From NCBI GenBank assembly GCA_030141605.1, contig JAQGDQ010002366.1:196660-260659 (forward strand): DNA of 64,000 bases, written 5' to 3'. The position numbers were made by a program, and so were the translations under genes. This DNA comes from Tubiluchus corallicola. Taxonomy: Eukaryota; Priapulida; Priapulimorpha; Priapulimorphida; Tubiluchidae. Shown here in pieces: positions 37,061 through 50,200 of the stretch. Positions within the stretch are counted from its first letter, which is position 1; each line of letters opens with the position of its first letter. The notes beneath the pieces are model-generated. The model was given only the letters and a program-made list of their open reading frames with translations. It was not told the DNA's origin and ran no database searches.

Positions 37061-37617
37061 TTGTTCAGCTAATACACCTGGTCAATCATGTGCTTCTATA
37101 CCTTCCTGCAAAATAGTAGTCATAATTGACAACAGTGTCTGTGTCACTATTGCTGTCAGACACCTCCCTAGAATAGGGAAATTCTGACCATTTTAAAAGA
37201 AAATTAAAAATACTTCGGGTTTAGGTATTTTTTGGTCCCTAGATGATCAATCATTTGCACATTTAATTTGCCTATAACCATTCCCTGACACTGCCACCTA
37301 ATTTTTGCCAGCTTCAGAGTATAAGTGAATAAAATAAAAAAGGCTTAATTGTAAAATTTTATGGTAAAAAATATAGTGAATTTTTTGCACAGATTTGGAA
37401 GGAAAACATAATTTTTACTGAAATTCCAAAATCCCTGTTAACCTGAGTCTGAAATCATGCAAACATTATGACGTTAATGAAAAAGAAGACGGATTTCACT
37501 TTAGTAGACAGATTTAGATCTTTAGTACAGGATATAATCAGCAAACTAAACATTTACTTTGTGAGATTTCTAACGTTAATTTTTCATTCACTGACATTCG
37601 TCAGTTTTTTATAAATA

Positions 37618-38790
37618 CAGTAGGTGCCATTTATTAAGCACACTGTTAATAGGATCAGTCGCTTAACTAACTCAAAAACACAGGCTGCTTCTATTCAAAT
37701 GTATATAAAAACTAACGGTAATTGACTCACATAACTCCGCATGACTGACTCAATATTTTGCTTCACACCCTTAAAGTAAGACATTGTGTGTGACCAATAA
37801 GCTTTTATAGCTTTTGCGTAGAAACAATAATGTTAAGTGCCATTTTGTTTGTAAGCAAGAACGTCTGTCATGCGCATATGGGCTAGCCTAGCGGTTTTGC
37901 TGTGACTGGCCCATCCGCTGCAATTAACCGCCTTACCCAAGAATTTCTGGAAGCTAAACATTTAATTACTTGTCTAGCAGTTTACTTTTGAGACTCTCTC
38001 TGCCTTTCACAGAATGTTTAATCGATTAGCTGTTGCTGTTATCCAAGGGATAACGGTAGTGTATACAATAAAGTGTTGCAAAGTTGTTGGTAGATTACTG
38101 TACAAACTCGAATGCTTGGATGGCAGCTGTGTTATTTAATGAATGGTTAGCGAAATAGAAGCCGGGCTTAAAGTGGAAAATCACTGTACCCATGTACTTC
38201 ATTAAAACAGTGGATTAAAAGAAATGTGGTCAAGAGTTTTAGAAGCGATAGATTCCTATGACGTAACTTCTTAGTTAAGCGCAAATGACCTGGCTAAAAA
38301 ACCTGCCTTCTCAATTCACTGAATTTATTGGCTGTCCTTGAGTAATGTCACTGAACACACGATTCAGAACTGCCTCACTTCACTCGCCAACAACTGCAGT
38401 TTCAGCAGGCCAAGCACTAAGTATTTTAACGGAATGTGTGCATCACCTAGCAACAGATTTTCAACATTTTTATCATTATGAGGACTTTGCAACCCGACTT
38501 CTTCGCAAAAAATGAAGCAGCCAACCTTGAAGGAGTTTTTGTAAATAAACAGATTTGTGTGATTTAGAAAAGAAAACTTTTTTATTAATTCACTTTGTAA
38601 ATTTATATTTTTAAATAACTGGATAGGAATTTAGGCATTACTTTGCTTTCTGAAATTCATTAAAAGCCTTTGCAGTGCATACTAAACTGATGATTCATGC
38701 TTCTGTACTAGTAATACTACTTCTGTCAGTTAATAGATTCAGTCTGTTAATTGGGTCAAAATACGTGGGTCCCAAAGTGACTACCTACTG
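37618..38790 (+). mobile_element. TA-flanked DNA transposon family, copy 3
   Basis: Starts CAGTAGGTGCCATTTATTAA and ends ACTACCTACTG, with TA at 37616-37617 and 38791-38792. Lies between PI4KA and LRRC56. Confidence 0.82.
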
Positions 38791-39338
38791 TAGCTGAGAA
38801 CAGTACAAAAACAGTAACTATTAGCATGGTAACTAAATTCATTTGTGATATCTTTACAATGAGAGATGCACTTGATTCCTTAAAATAACAAAACTGAGTG
38901 TGTACATTATTATTCTGTTAAATGATGATTTAGGAACATTATTGCTATGTACACTGTACAACATTGCTGTAATTTTGTAATAAATGAAAATTTGATACAA
39001 AGTTTAGCTGGCTGGAGTATAGCTAATATAGTTTTTTGTATGGGAAAGTTTAATTTAGAATCACATGTTTAGCTAGTTCAAATACTTCTACTAGTTCAGC
39101 TTCAGGCTGACTCATATACATTAAATTTCACAAATTTTAGAAATACATATCCTTTTAAAATTACAGTAAGTCTTTGCTTAACAATGCTGTTGCATTTCCT
39201 GTGTTCCAATTTATTTTTTATAGTCACCTGACACTTGTGTCACATTTGCTTGTCTATTCACAATTTTTCGCACGAGTGCCTAAAACTTGCTACTTCATAG
39301 ACATTATTTACAATCTTTTGCACCATAGCTTAACATTT

Positions 39339-39680
39339 TTATTTTGATAGCTGATGTAATGTTCTTTCTTCGTTACTGCTGACTGGGGTGAATTGTCCTA
39401 TAGGGTAGTCATTAAAACTGACATTGTTATGTTTGTCATACAGAGTTTTGTCCTTAAAAGTTTCACTAGTAGTGTTAAGATTCAGCATTGAAGCTGCTAT
39501 GTTAGTCTCACCTTCTCGATTTAACTCCACTTCTTAGTTTTACGTGGCAGTAATGATATTTGAGAGTGTTATAAAAGTTGCCCAAAAATAGCACGTCATC
39601 AATAAAGCAGAGATGTCTAGATAATTCTCTGCATATGCCACACTTTGTCCAGTTTTCTTCTTTAATTTAAATTCATAGTA
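39339..39680 (-). mobile_element. Reverse-transcriptase remnant of another type
   Basis: Minus strand reads RHLCFIDDVLFLGN (FIDD at 39595-39606) and, after a frameshift, MLNLNTTSETFKDKTLYDKH followed by NNVSFNDYPIGQFTPVSS. The LYDKxxxxxF segment after the DD motif resembles an invertebrate RT family different from the CR1-like LINEs. The extent is unclear and may reach 40500. Confidence 0.55.
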
Positions 39681-40502
39681 CTTAGTAGTTTATTGACTAT
39701 AAATGCTGGTATATGCCTTTTTAGGCTATCTTTGTTTACTTGTATATTATTCACGTCTTCCATTCCTCTCCTGTAAAGATAAACTAACACCCTCTATCGT
39801 ACATCAGCTATTTGTTGCTGATTTGCATTAGGGTCCATAATAATGCATCCAGTGTCATCTAGTTTCTTGGTCTATACAGCTAAGTTTCAAGATAGTGGCA
39901 AACACGTGCGATACTGTATCACACCTGCTGATTACAGGAGCAACAGTAATGGAATGGCACCCCCACCCAAACTTCTACAAATATTACAATGTCCCATACT
40001 ACCTTTGTGCAGCAGAATGTAATTCTCCTTGTGTCTTTGCCGTTTTTGTATTGTTCTGTAAAGCTATATCATGCAACAACTCGCCCCACCTGGTCTATTG
40101 TGATCGATTGACTCTCATCCAGCTATTTAGGAGCCTTTCGGTAAAGGTTTGGTCTAACTAAAATATCATTTATGTTAATGATCAAGTTCTTCTACTAGAC
40201 AGTTGTGTCATGCTAATTCTGTTGTATATGGCAGTAAGATGTGCACCTTTTCTGCTGATAGCTCAGCTACCTTGACTTTTGCCACTGAAGTCACCTATGT
40301 GTCATACGTTGCATCTGCTAATATGACTTTGATACCAATGAGGAATTGTGCTGGGTGTGAGTAACCAATTCCAGTGATCACCGTTCCTATCAGACGTTAA
40401 ATCATAATTTCCTTCTAGGATCAATTGTTTAGAAGCAATCGATTTTTGACCTCCATAGGCACCATCTAGAAAGGAAATGATATTTATGGACACTGATGAC
40501 AT

Positions 40503-41125
40503 GCATGGTCAATCTGTAACTGATTTTCATTTCTATTACAAGTACTGGTAATGAAAAATCAATTATAGTGACCCATTTTTAACAAAAGTGAAGCCATGAT
40601 GTTCCTAATTACGTCATTATAATATTTGACGTTATCATGAAACTTGCAAAAATGCTGTCGTTTTCACCTATGACCCAGGAAGTGCCATCTTGGATTTATG
40701 CATATATTTCAAAAGTAGCAAAGCCGATTTTGGCAGATTTTTTTTGTTGTGGGTACCTGAAACTACATTCTAATCTAACAGAATCTGAAGAGAAAAATTC
40801 TATTGCAATTTGTTCTAGATACCCTCTTACTAGGAATTCTCTCCACCCACTCACTATGAAGCACGTTTTTGATTGGAAAATTTGGAATGTTCAGTATCTT
40901 TTTTTGCACTTTTTGAAAACAATTGCTCATTGTTAGAATTCTTAGGAATTGATCATAGAACAAATACTTAGTTTTGCTTCATTTTTAGCAAAAAGGCAAT
41001 CATGTTATCTAGTGCATACTTTCCTCCTTTGTTGGCTTATCTTTGTAATTATATCATGGTTGTATTTTTTCTATTCAGATGTTTTGCCATATAACCTTAA
41101 ATGTATCTAAGGATCTAACAGGATC
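40503..41125. other. Upstream region of LRRC56
   Basis: Presumed promoter/5' UTR. It contains a 99-codon open frame (40637-40936) without family resemblance. I looked for an RFX X-box, common before ciliary genes, and saw no convincing match. Confidence 0.4.
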
Positions 41126-41239
41126 ATGTCACAGTCCTACAACAATGATATGGGATTTCTAAATGATTCTAACGATGCGGACGAGAAGGAGGAAGAAGAC
41201 AGGCATGATTTTGAAGAGATGATAACTCCAGACAGATTG
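41126..41239 (+). CDS. LRRC56: LRRC56 exon 1
   Basis: Encodes the start MSQSYNNDMG followed by an Asp/Glu-rich stretch and ITPDRL, equivalent to the LSPAKL segment just before the LRRs in human. Donor TTG|GTAAGC, phase 0. Confidence 0.85.
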
Positions 41240-44200
41240 GTAAGCTGTAGTTAAAGATTTGAGGGAATGAGAGACAGCTAACGGCTGTCTAAATTTCGTT
41301 ATTCCTACCATGCAGAGTCACATTGATGCATCCTTGCAAGCGCATAACTTAGCCTTTTCATGTTTTTGGTCAGCTTAAGGATTTCAATTTTTCAAAGTAT
41401 GACGAATTTGTGAAACAGCACACAAGAAACAAAAAATGTCTACAAAACAAAATTTATTGCAGTTGTGATACAGGCTGCCTTTTTCCTCACTCATTGACTC
41501 ATTTTCACGAGTCAAGCAATACTTATTTCGTAAAACATCATTTTCTGTTTTTTTGTTTTTCTCTTATAATTCCTTGTTTTCTGTTTTGGGTTCTTCCTGG
41601 TGATCTGCATTAAGCTTGAGGTCTTGTTTTTTTTTATGAGTGCATCTGTTGTAAAACCTTTTGTCAGGGGCGCCGTGCACCAAAAAAAATTGGGGGGGCC
41701 CGACTGTATATAATGGCGGAACTTAACTGTTTAAAAAACGTATAATTTTGAATTCCCACACAGTATTTTGCGTGCAAGAAAAACAATTTATTTATTCCCA
41801 ACTGGCATTTAACTTAAAGCTATAGCAACGGAAACTTAATTAAAATTAAATTAAAATTTAATTAAGTATTTATTAGCTGTCAGGAATCCAAAGATACGGC
41901 GAAAAGACGACTACCAAAACATATGTACCTTTAACTTAATATTTTTAATAATTACTAAACTTTTTATTCCGAGGCAAGATGAAGATGTTGAACTAACAAC
42001 AAACGTTATTTTTAAATGATTCAGCAGCACAAGTCAAAGCCAACAACATAACATGAATACGTTACAGGATGACTATAGGGGTATAGTAGAAAAGCAATGA
42101 CAGGTATTACACCAAGATAAAGCAAAGAGGTTAAAGCGTAAAAAGCGATATACAGCGACACAATTTTTATTTTCTTGTCTATTTTCTCACCTATAATATG
42201 TGTCTGCAACATGCAGACAATGTTTGACTGATCCAGATTTGAATCATGGACCTCGTTAATCAACTCACTTAGAATGAGAGTAAATACCACACTTTAATGT
42301 ATATCGGGATACATCTATCAAATGCAAGCTCATTAGATTGGGTTGTTACTTGCACCCGATATTTGCAACGCATGATCCACGCCGATACTAGCCAGAGCTC
42401 GGGTGGGCATTTAGTAGGATATTTCTGTACGTGTTTCTGCCGTGCACCCCAATGCTCTCAGCTATTTCTTGTGCAATCTTCCAGTACTTTTCGAAGTCAT
42501 TCACCGTTCGCTTTGCTGCAGTCTCTTTAATTAAGGCTTGAATGAGAGCCACTGCTGATGGCACATTGAGTTCTTTGCTCTGTAGTGCTTTGGAAACAAT
42601 CTGCGACATTCCCAGCAGATCAGTCATGATTGATAAACACAGACAAAATTCATAATTTATTGATTTTAGGAGGGAGAATGCCTCTCCGGCAGTTTTTCGA
42701 TCATATGATGGTCCTTCGGTAAAGGATTCCAATGTCATGACTACACCAATCAGATTGTCCTTGAGAGCCTTGCAGTTGTCGACGCGAGATGACCACCGAG
42801 TTGCTCAAAATTATGCCCATTTATGCAGCAAACTCGTGGGAAAGAGTCGCTAAGGAGTAGCAAAGAGTCGGTAATGTCCAATCAGGAGGTGGCTCATCAA
42901 TTTGTATCTCCCAAACCGACTCTCTGGTACTAGGCTAGCTCAACATGACTTCAATATTTGCATTGTTTTTGCTCTATTATTTCACTTGTTCACTATTATA
43001 ACACACTGCTGAACGAAGCTCGAGTGCTAACTGAGCCGTTTTGTTAACTAACAGTCTTTTGTGCAAAGACGCTAATGCTACTCAACGAGCTGCTTTGTTA
43101 ACTGTTCCTGCCTGCCTCCTGAATAGATACATGCAAACAAATTAACTACATCCTGACTTATAGGTAAACACATCTGGTCAGGCACGTATTAACAGTCAGA
43201 ATAATTTAACTCGGCAACAAACTTTAACGATAAAAAATATTATTGGGCTACTGTACCGAAACGCTCATACTGTTCGCATTTATGGAGCGCTGGCCCGCTA
43301 TTGTGTGTCAAAAATTCAGAAATAAATTTGCTTACCGTTTGCCATTTTGACATTTTCTAAAAAATTGGGGGGGGGCCTATAGCACGACGCCACTGCCTTT
43401 TGTGTTGCAAAAACTACTATACATGGATGTTGCTGTAAACTATATGTGTGACTATTTTGACACTACTCATTTTCTCTCCTTCATGTATTTTGCATTACAT
43501 GTAGAGAGAGCGTGTGACTAATTGCACATTGACACATTGTCATTCTGTTGTCATTTAGTGGCTATTTAGTGTCATGTAGTCATATTACAATTATAATGTC
43601 ATATATCATCACTTTTCTACATCTTGCATGCAGAAGCATGATTGTATTGGCATGTTAAATAAATATACTTGAATTACATGAAGAAGCACATAGCCCTTTA
43701 TTAAGCGACCATTTGTCAGAAGAACAATTTGGTCAAAAAACCATGTAAACATGCCTTCCAGTACTTTGTTGTTTGTTATTATACATATACAGTTCTTAAA
43801 AAATTACTTTATACATGTGAATTACATATGATTGCCTTTTTTTGTTCTCCTTTCAACTATTTTTGTTTTCAGAAAGTATTAACTGGAGTGGAAAACTTAA
43901 ATGATGCACATTTACTAGAAATGATAGTTGACTCGAAAAAGACACCTCTTGCGGGTCTAGGATATTATGTTCCAAATCTACATCAGCTTATACTTTCCAA
44001 TAGCAACTTACCTACAGTTAGGTAAGCTGAATCAGCTTCCTTTGTATTTATACATCGAGACAGCAGTGCGTTTTAGTAATCTGAGTATTTGCTCACTCAC
44101 TACTACTTTTGCACGAATGTGTCATTCTTGCTCATTACTGTAAGCAAGGAAGGGGACTATGGCTTCGTTGTCACGGTGTGTGTTTCTTAATCACAGTTAA

Positions 44201-47200
44201 GTGACAATGGGAGAAACTATGATTGGAGTGAACGATGAGGATTCATGAGTGAATCCACAATTACTGAATTCTTGAAAGCAAACTTGGCTATGATCTGAAA
44301 AGAAATCAGTTTTTTTTTACAACTCGGCAATTGTGGTTTCATTTGATCATTAGCCAGAGTTAAAGCTCTCAGTCTTAACTTTTAACAATTTCTTCCTGTG
44401 GTTTAAAAAATTCTTTTTTATCATCAACACAAGGATGCGACAGGTAAGAAAGTCATGTGTAGGCAGTTTTAGCCATACGATTCTCAAACTTGCACAAGAC
44501 ACCGTTGTTGCTTTAGTACTTGATGTTAGAGGACTCTCAATGATTAGTAATGTTCTGATTCTATGAGCAGTGAAATAATAAGTTGGCCCTACAGTTAAGT
44601 GTTAACATGTAGTGTGCTGAAGTACCAGAAATTACTTGATAAGCGTAAAAATGTTAACAATGGCCAAGCCAATCAGTGGTCAGTGATCAATGAACGAACA
44701 ATGGTGTTCGGTTGTCGTTGATGACTGCTGAAAGAGATTTGGTTGGCTAGTCATTAAGTTATTGATCAGCTCAGTAAACTGTTATGTCCATCACAAAATA
44801 AAAATTGCTGAATTCATAAGAAAATGTAAGTTAAAGTAGGAATTTAAAACTTACAGCAAAAGTTTTTGAAATGTTTACCATATTGTTACGATAAAATTAT
44901 TTACATGCTGTAACCATATTTCCTTGAATTGGCTGCATGATGAAATCCCACACTGAAGGAGCACCGGCCAAACGAATGCAGCATATAATGCCTTTAGTGC
45001 TGTTAGTATATTAGTCATTAATTCATATAATCCAGGAGGACTCTAAAGTGCCAATGATACATTTACATTTATTTTACCTTACTGGTAAAATTAATCTCAA
45101 AATCAAATAATTGATGAAGTTCCACAATTGGAATCATGTGGATAATCTCTTGCTGTGTAAAATAACTGATAAGACAAAACAGTTTCAAATCATTTTTGTG
45201 TCGGAACATTATTTACGTATTTTATCTGACTTGTGATAAATTGGTCAGCAATCATACAGCAATTTTTACAGGATTCAAAATTTTTACCCATCATTTTACA
45301 TCATTTATAGGTACTCCCACTAGCCACTAATTAAGTTTGTAACATATTATTTAATTATTAGACATTTTGTAGATAATAAAACATATGTTTCCGAGCGTAG
45401 GTCAAAATTAGGTATGGTCTGAAACATCCTGTTTTCCACTAAAGCACAAAAATGGGGCCTTAATCAGTTTAGTAGTAGTAAATTTCGATGTGGATTACTG
45501 TTCAAGAAGTCTAATTTGATAAGAATTGGAAGTTAAAGGAGGCAGCACTGCTACACCCCTCTCGAAGTTTTCGACTAAGTGTAATTAATAGGCCTATATA
45601 GTGTAGTTAGACATGGATTATTATGTCTAATCATTATCTGAAGATTTAGATTAAGAAAACTGTAGAAAATGAACATGACACATTTGAAATTTTACTCATC
45701 TGAATAAACTACAATGATGTAATTTTCCCTATTATCAATGTTTGTCATTTTGTGTGTATAAACTCTAATGATGTGTGTCACAGTGTCTCATATGTCATGT
45801 TGTAAGACCATCCAGGATCCAATGAACTCACTAGCATTTTACTCCAAATTAAAAAATAGATGTTGTCCTTTTTCAAAAAAAAACATGACAGAATTCAAAG
45901 TTTGTACTGCCGTTTGAATATAAAAATAGATAATGGGCAAAATTTGAAAATCTGAATACTTTAATAGCATAAGTTTATGATGCAGTAATATAATTTGATA
46001 ATGTACGTATTTTTAAACTCGCATTAAATTTTACTTTTCTTGTCCTTTAAAGATGTGGTAAGTAAAAGAAGTGTAAAGCAGAGTAGCTATTGTGATAACC
46101 TTGTAATATGTTCATCAAATTAAACACTACATTTTCAGGGACTTGGGAACATGTATGAAACAACTACAAGTGCTCTGGCTACCTCACTGCAATTTAACAG
46201 ATCTGGATGGTGCAAGTTCTTTCCCTCTATTGTCAGAGATTTTTGCTGCATACAATCATGTGAGCGACCTAACTCCACTCAGCTTTTTGATGAATTTGAA
46301 AATTTTAGACCTTGAAGGGTTAGTTTTTAAATTGAAATTTTTTGAAGTGATATAAGCTTCTTGATTTGCATTTGAAACTTCAAAAACAGTGAATTTGTTC
46401 TCTGTAAGCTTATGCACTTATTAATATTGTGTAGCTGTCCTATTATGGTCGTGTAAAAATTGCACTGTGCTGTGAAGTCAATGTGAAAGGCCTGTAATTT
46501 GATAACTTAACTACTGCAATGTGAGCCTATTATATTAAAGAATTTTTAAAGAAATTGGGTAGTTTATAGTCGAAGGAAACTACTTCCTGCTCTACATTAA
46601 TTATTATAAATAATTTTGCATTTGTTCACCTGCCCAAGCACCAGTCATCTGTTAGATTCTGCTATCAGGTCTTGTTAAGTGTTTACCACCTTGCTTTATG
46701 GCACTTCTGCTTTTATTCCGAGTCCAGAGTAGTACTTGGAATTCAGCAGGGTTATAGTTAAGAAAAGCTTTTCAACCTCGTATAATTCGCTACTGATATT
46801 CTTGCAAAACAAAACACTGGTGGCTTATGGTCTTTGTGTGTTGTTTTACATAGATTGTCAGTTTGCTTTTTGGTCATTTGAAAGGCGCTTTTCACATATA
46901 AAGTCACATCTGCCACGATGCATATCACCACGTAGTGCAGGGTGGTAATGCCTTAAAAGACTGGCCCATCATTGAGGAAGAAATGTCAGGTACATGAGCT
47001 GCCATGGATGTGCATTAGGGATGGTCCCTGCAGTTATTTTAGTTACTGCCTTGATCATCATACGCTTCATTATGTCGAGGGCTAAAATGATATAAGCATC
47101 TTTTCTAAGGACAATACAAAAACCAGTGAATAAAGAATTAGTTTGGGGTGAAAGCTAGTGTCTGTCATCTTTCATCATAAAATATATCGTATTAACATTG

Positions 47201-50200
47201 AGCGGGTAGTTTAGTTCCGGGGATTTATCTTTAATCATTCGTATATGTCGACGGTTTACTAGAATATATCCTATTGTTTTGTCCTGGGTATTTGTAAAAA
47301 TAGGACATCATACACTGTTAATCTCCATTCCAAAATGTAACTAAATTGCTGTGGATGAGCAGCCATATTACACAAGAGCATTTACACAACTATGTGCGGA
47401 GTAAACAGTTTAAATACCAAGTGTCCCCTTCCAAATAGATCACCAAACAACTGCACTACATCTGGGGAGTAATGAATATATGTGCTTGATGTCTAATGTG
47501 TAATGTCTAGTTTTGCTAAACTTGAGTTATTACCCAGCAGACAATTTCTTTGGACCATAACTCTGATCTCAGTAAGAGTTAGTGTAATTTTAATGTGACT
47601 ACATATGATATGCATCCACAGCGCCATTTACTCTGCCGAGAATTTTTCTCTGTGCTGTGTGTGCACCAAATTCATTATTATTTTAAAAGTGTTTCAATGT
47701 TTTAATTACATATGATATTTTGTTAACAGCTCGAGCTTTGTTATGACAAATTGCACTAGATAGTATAGTAACACTTTTAATAAAACATATTGTAAAGTTT
47801 CATTTTTTTGTTTTAGGAATGATTTACACGACATCATACAAGTAGAGTTTTTGACTATGTGCAAAAAGCTGAAGAATCTAATTCTTGAAGGAAATCCTAT
47901 ATGCACTGTTCCTGGCATTGGTTTTCAGGTATTTCTTTACTACTTTTAGAAAGAAGGAGTGGGAGAAAGAGGTAGGGAGGGAAGGAGAAAGAGAGATAGA
48001 GAGAGAGAGAGAGAGAGGGGGGGCAGTGAGGCAGAGAGACAGTGGCATAGCTAGAGGCGCCCGGGGTGGCACACGAGTTTGCTGCCCACCCCATCTTATC
48101 AAACCTAACATTATTCTGTTACTTTGTCTGGGTTAATTACCATAAGTAACTGTTTTTGATTACATAGTAACCAACAAAATCACCATTTCATCAAAAAAAC
48201 AAAAAATTGTATTAATAATCTCTACTTTAACATTTTGAATTGTTTATAGCTGAGAATTATAACTGCACCTGTAAAACAAATTTGCTCAAGCACATGAACG
48301 GATGTGTTTGTATTGCACGGTAACCAGATGACACCATTTTTCGTTCAAAATGAGGAAGCACAAGCGCGAAGTGGTTGTCCCAATTAAATTGACTTCACTA
48401 ATTACGTGAAGCATTTAGCACATAATTTTATTCCTGAAACTTTCTAATATTCAAATAAATTCAGCTTCCCGAGAGACTTGGCTTTTCCTTTAAGTAGTGA
48501 TGAACCTGGCTAATAAATGAATTGGTGGCTGCTAGCTTTTTGAGAAAACTGCCTCCTGACCTGCCCAAACTATTCAGTGTTAGTTGTAGATTCCATATTT
48601 GAGTGCAGGATTCTTGCTTGTGGGGTGTGTATAAAAAACAAAGTTTTATATGCCTAGTACTCAAGAATACTTGCTAACGTCTGGAGACATCAGACAGTTC
48701 TAAGACTAAGGAGTTAGTGGGATTGCAAAAAAAAAGATGAAAATATTTATTCACTTGTACTTGATCTTTTGTAGGGGGATAATTATATCTACCGTCAGGC
48801 AATTCTAAAAATGCTTCCATGGCTGAAGTTCTTAGACGACCAACTTGTAGAAATGGTGACACAAACACAGCAACCAGAAAAAAACTTGTCAGTTGAAAAA
48901 GATATAGTGCAAGAGTCCATAAAGGAACTGATCATTAGAGAAATACCAAGACGTAAGAATTAAAATGGACGCTTCACAAATGCTGTAAACTGCTACATAG
49001 AATACACTGGTCCTTGTACTGATGCTCTTTATTTTCATTACAAATTGATACAGATCAAAGTTCGACCCTGAATTCTTGATTTTTAGAAACCTAGCTTTCA
49101 GGATCAAATACATTCTTTATTTTATTTTTGGGCATTTCTTATCGTTTTTTTGCTATCTTCTTCTCTCCCAAGAATTAATTTTTAACCAAATTTCTAGCAA
49201 TAAAATTTTGTTAAGTTGACATTTTACAGCAAGCCATTTTTAACCCAAATCACATGCAAATGTATGCAGCATTTATTATAGGAGCACAGCTGATAATTGA
49301 CTGTAGAGCAGTGGTTCCCAGCCGGGGGTATGGGTACCCCCTGGGGGTACGCAACAGCAATGCCAGGGGTACGCAGAAGGTGTGTCAGATCGACACATTT
49401 TTTTCTTTCTGTAGCCGGTGAAAAGGGTAAAATACACCAAGTTGCAGCATCGCGATATTCTTTCTACAGGTTAGGCAATATTTCACAAACAATATTCCTG
49501 CGCAGTGTGCTAGAAAATACTTTTACCCGCCCACGAAAAGCTTATATTTTGTCGCTTTGTTTGTGCTGTATTTGGCTTTCGAGGTGTTGGTTCCATTTGT
49601 GACAGCATACAAATGTGAGCTAGGCTTCAGTGCAATGCTATATTTGAAGACGAAGGCAAGAAACCGTTTGGATTTGAGGAGCGACATGCGAGTCGCAATA
49701 TCAACAATTAAACCTGAAATCAAAAAACTTGTTGATAATCATCAAGAACAGCGTGCACATTAATTATGACTGCTGTGAAGATCGCGCTTCCTTGTATTGA
49801 TGTTTTCATATTCGAGAAAGTTGTTCAAATTACGTATTTCTTAATAATCAGTGATAAAATTCATGTTTTCAAAAAAAGTTAAAATAAAAAAATGTCGATA
49901 ATATTAATCGTTGTTTTCTGGAAACTGGTTTTTCAAACAATTTGTTGAAAAATATCAGGTGGGGGTACGCTGAAGATCGCCACATTTAGAAGGGGTACTT
50001 GGCAAGGAAAAGGTTGGGAACCACTGCTGTAGAGGAACTGAAACTGAATAATAACCAAGGTGGTCTGGTGCTGGAAAAGGAGAGTAGCAGACAAGCAGTT
50101 TTCTTAACTCAGTCAACAGTAAAGGCTATTTACAAAAATGAAAACAGCTACAGAGTGAAAAATTATCTAAAATGAGCAGAAGAAATACAACAGGAGAAAA

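Noticed and set aside
40637-40936. 99-codon open frame just upstream of LRRC56
   Set aside because: No family resemblance, no splice site linking it to LRRC56 exon 1, and composition like the surrounding non-coding DNA.
47885-48136. Glu/Arg-rich open frame and its antisense Ser/Leu-rich frames
   Set aside because: They arise from the GAGA tract in LRRC56 intron 4.
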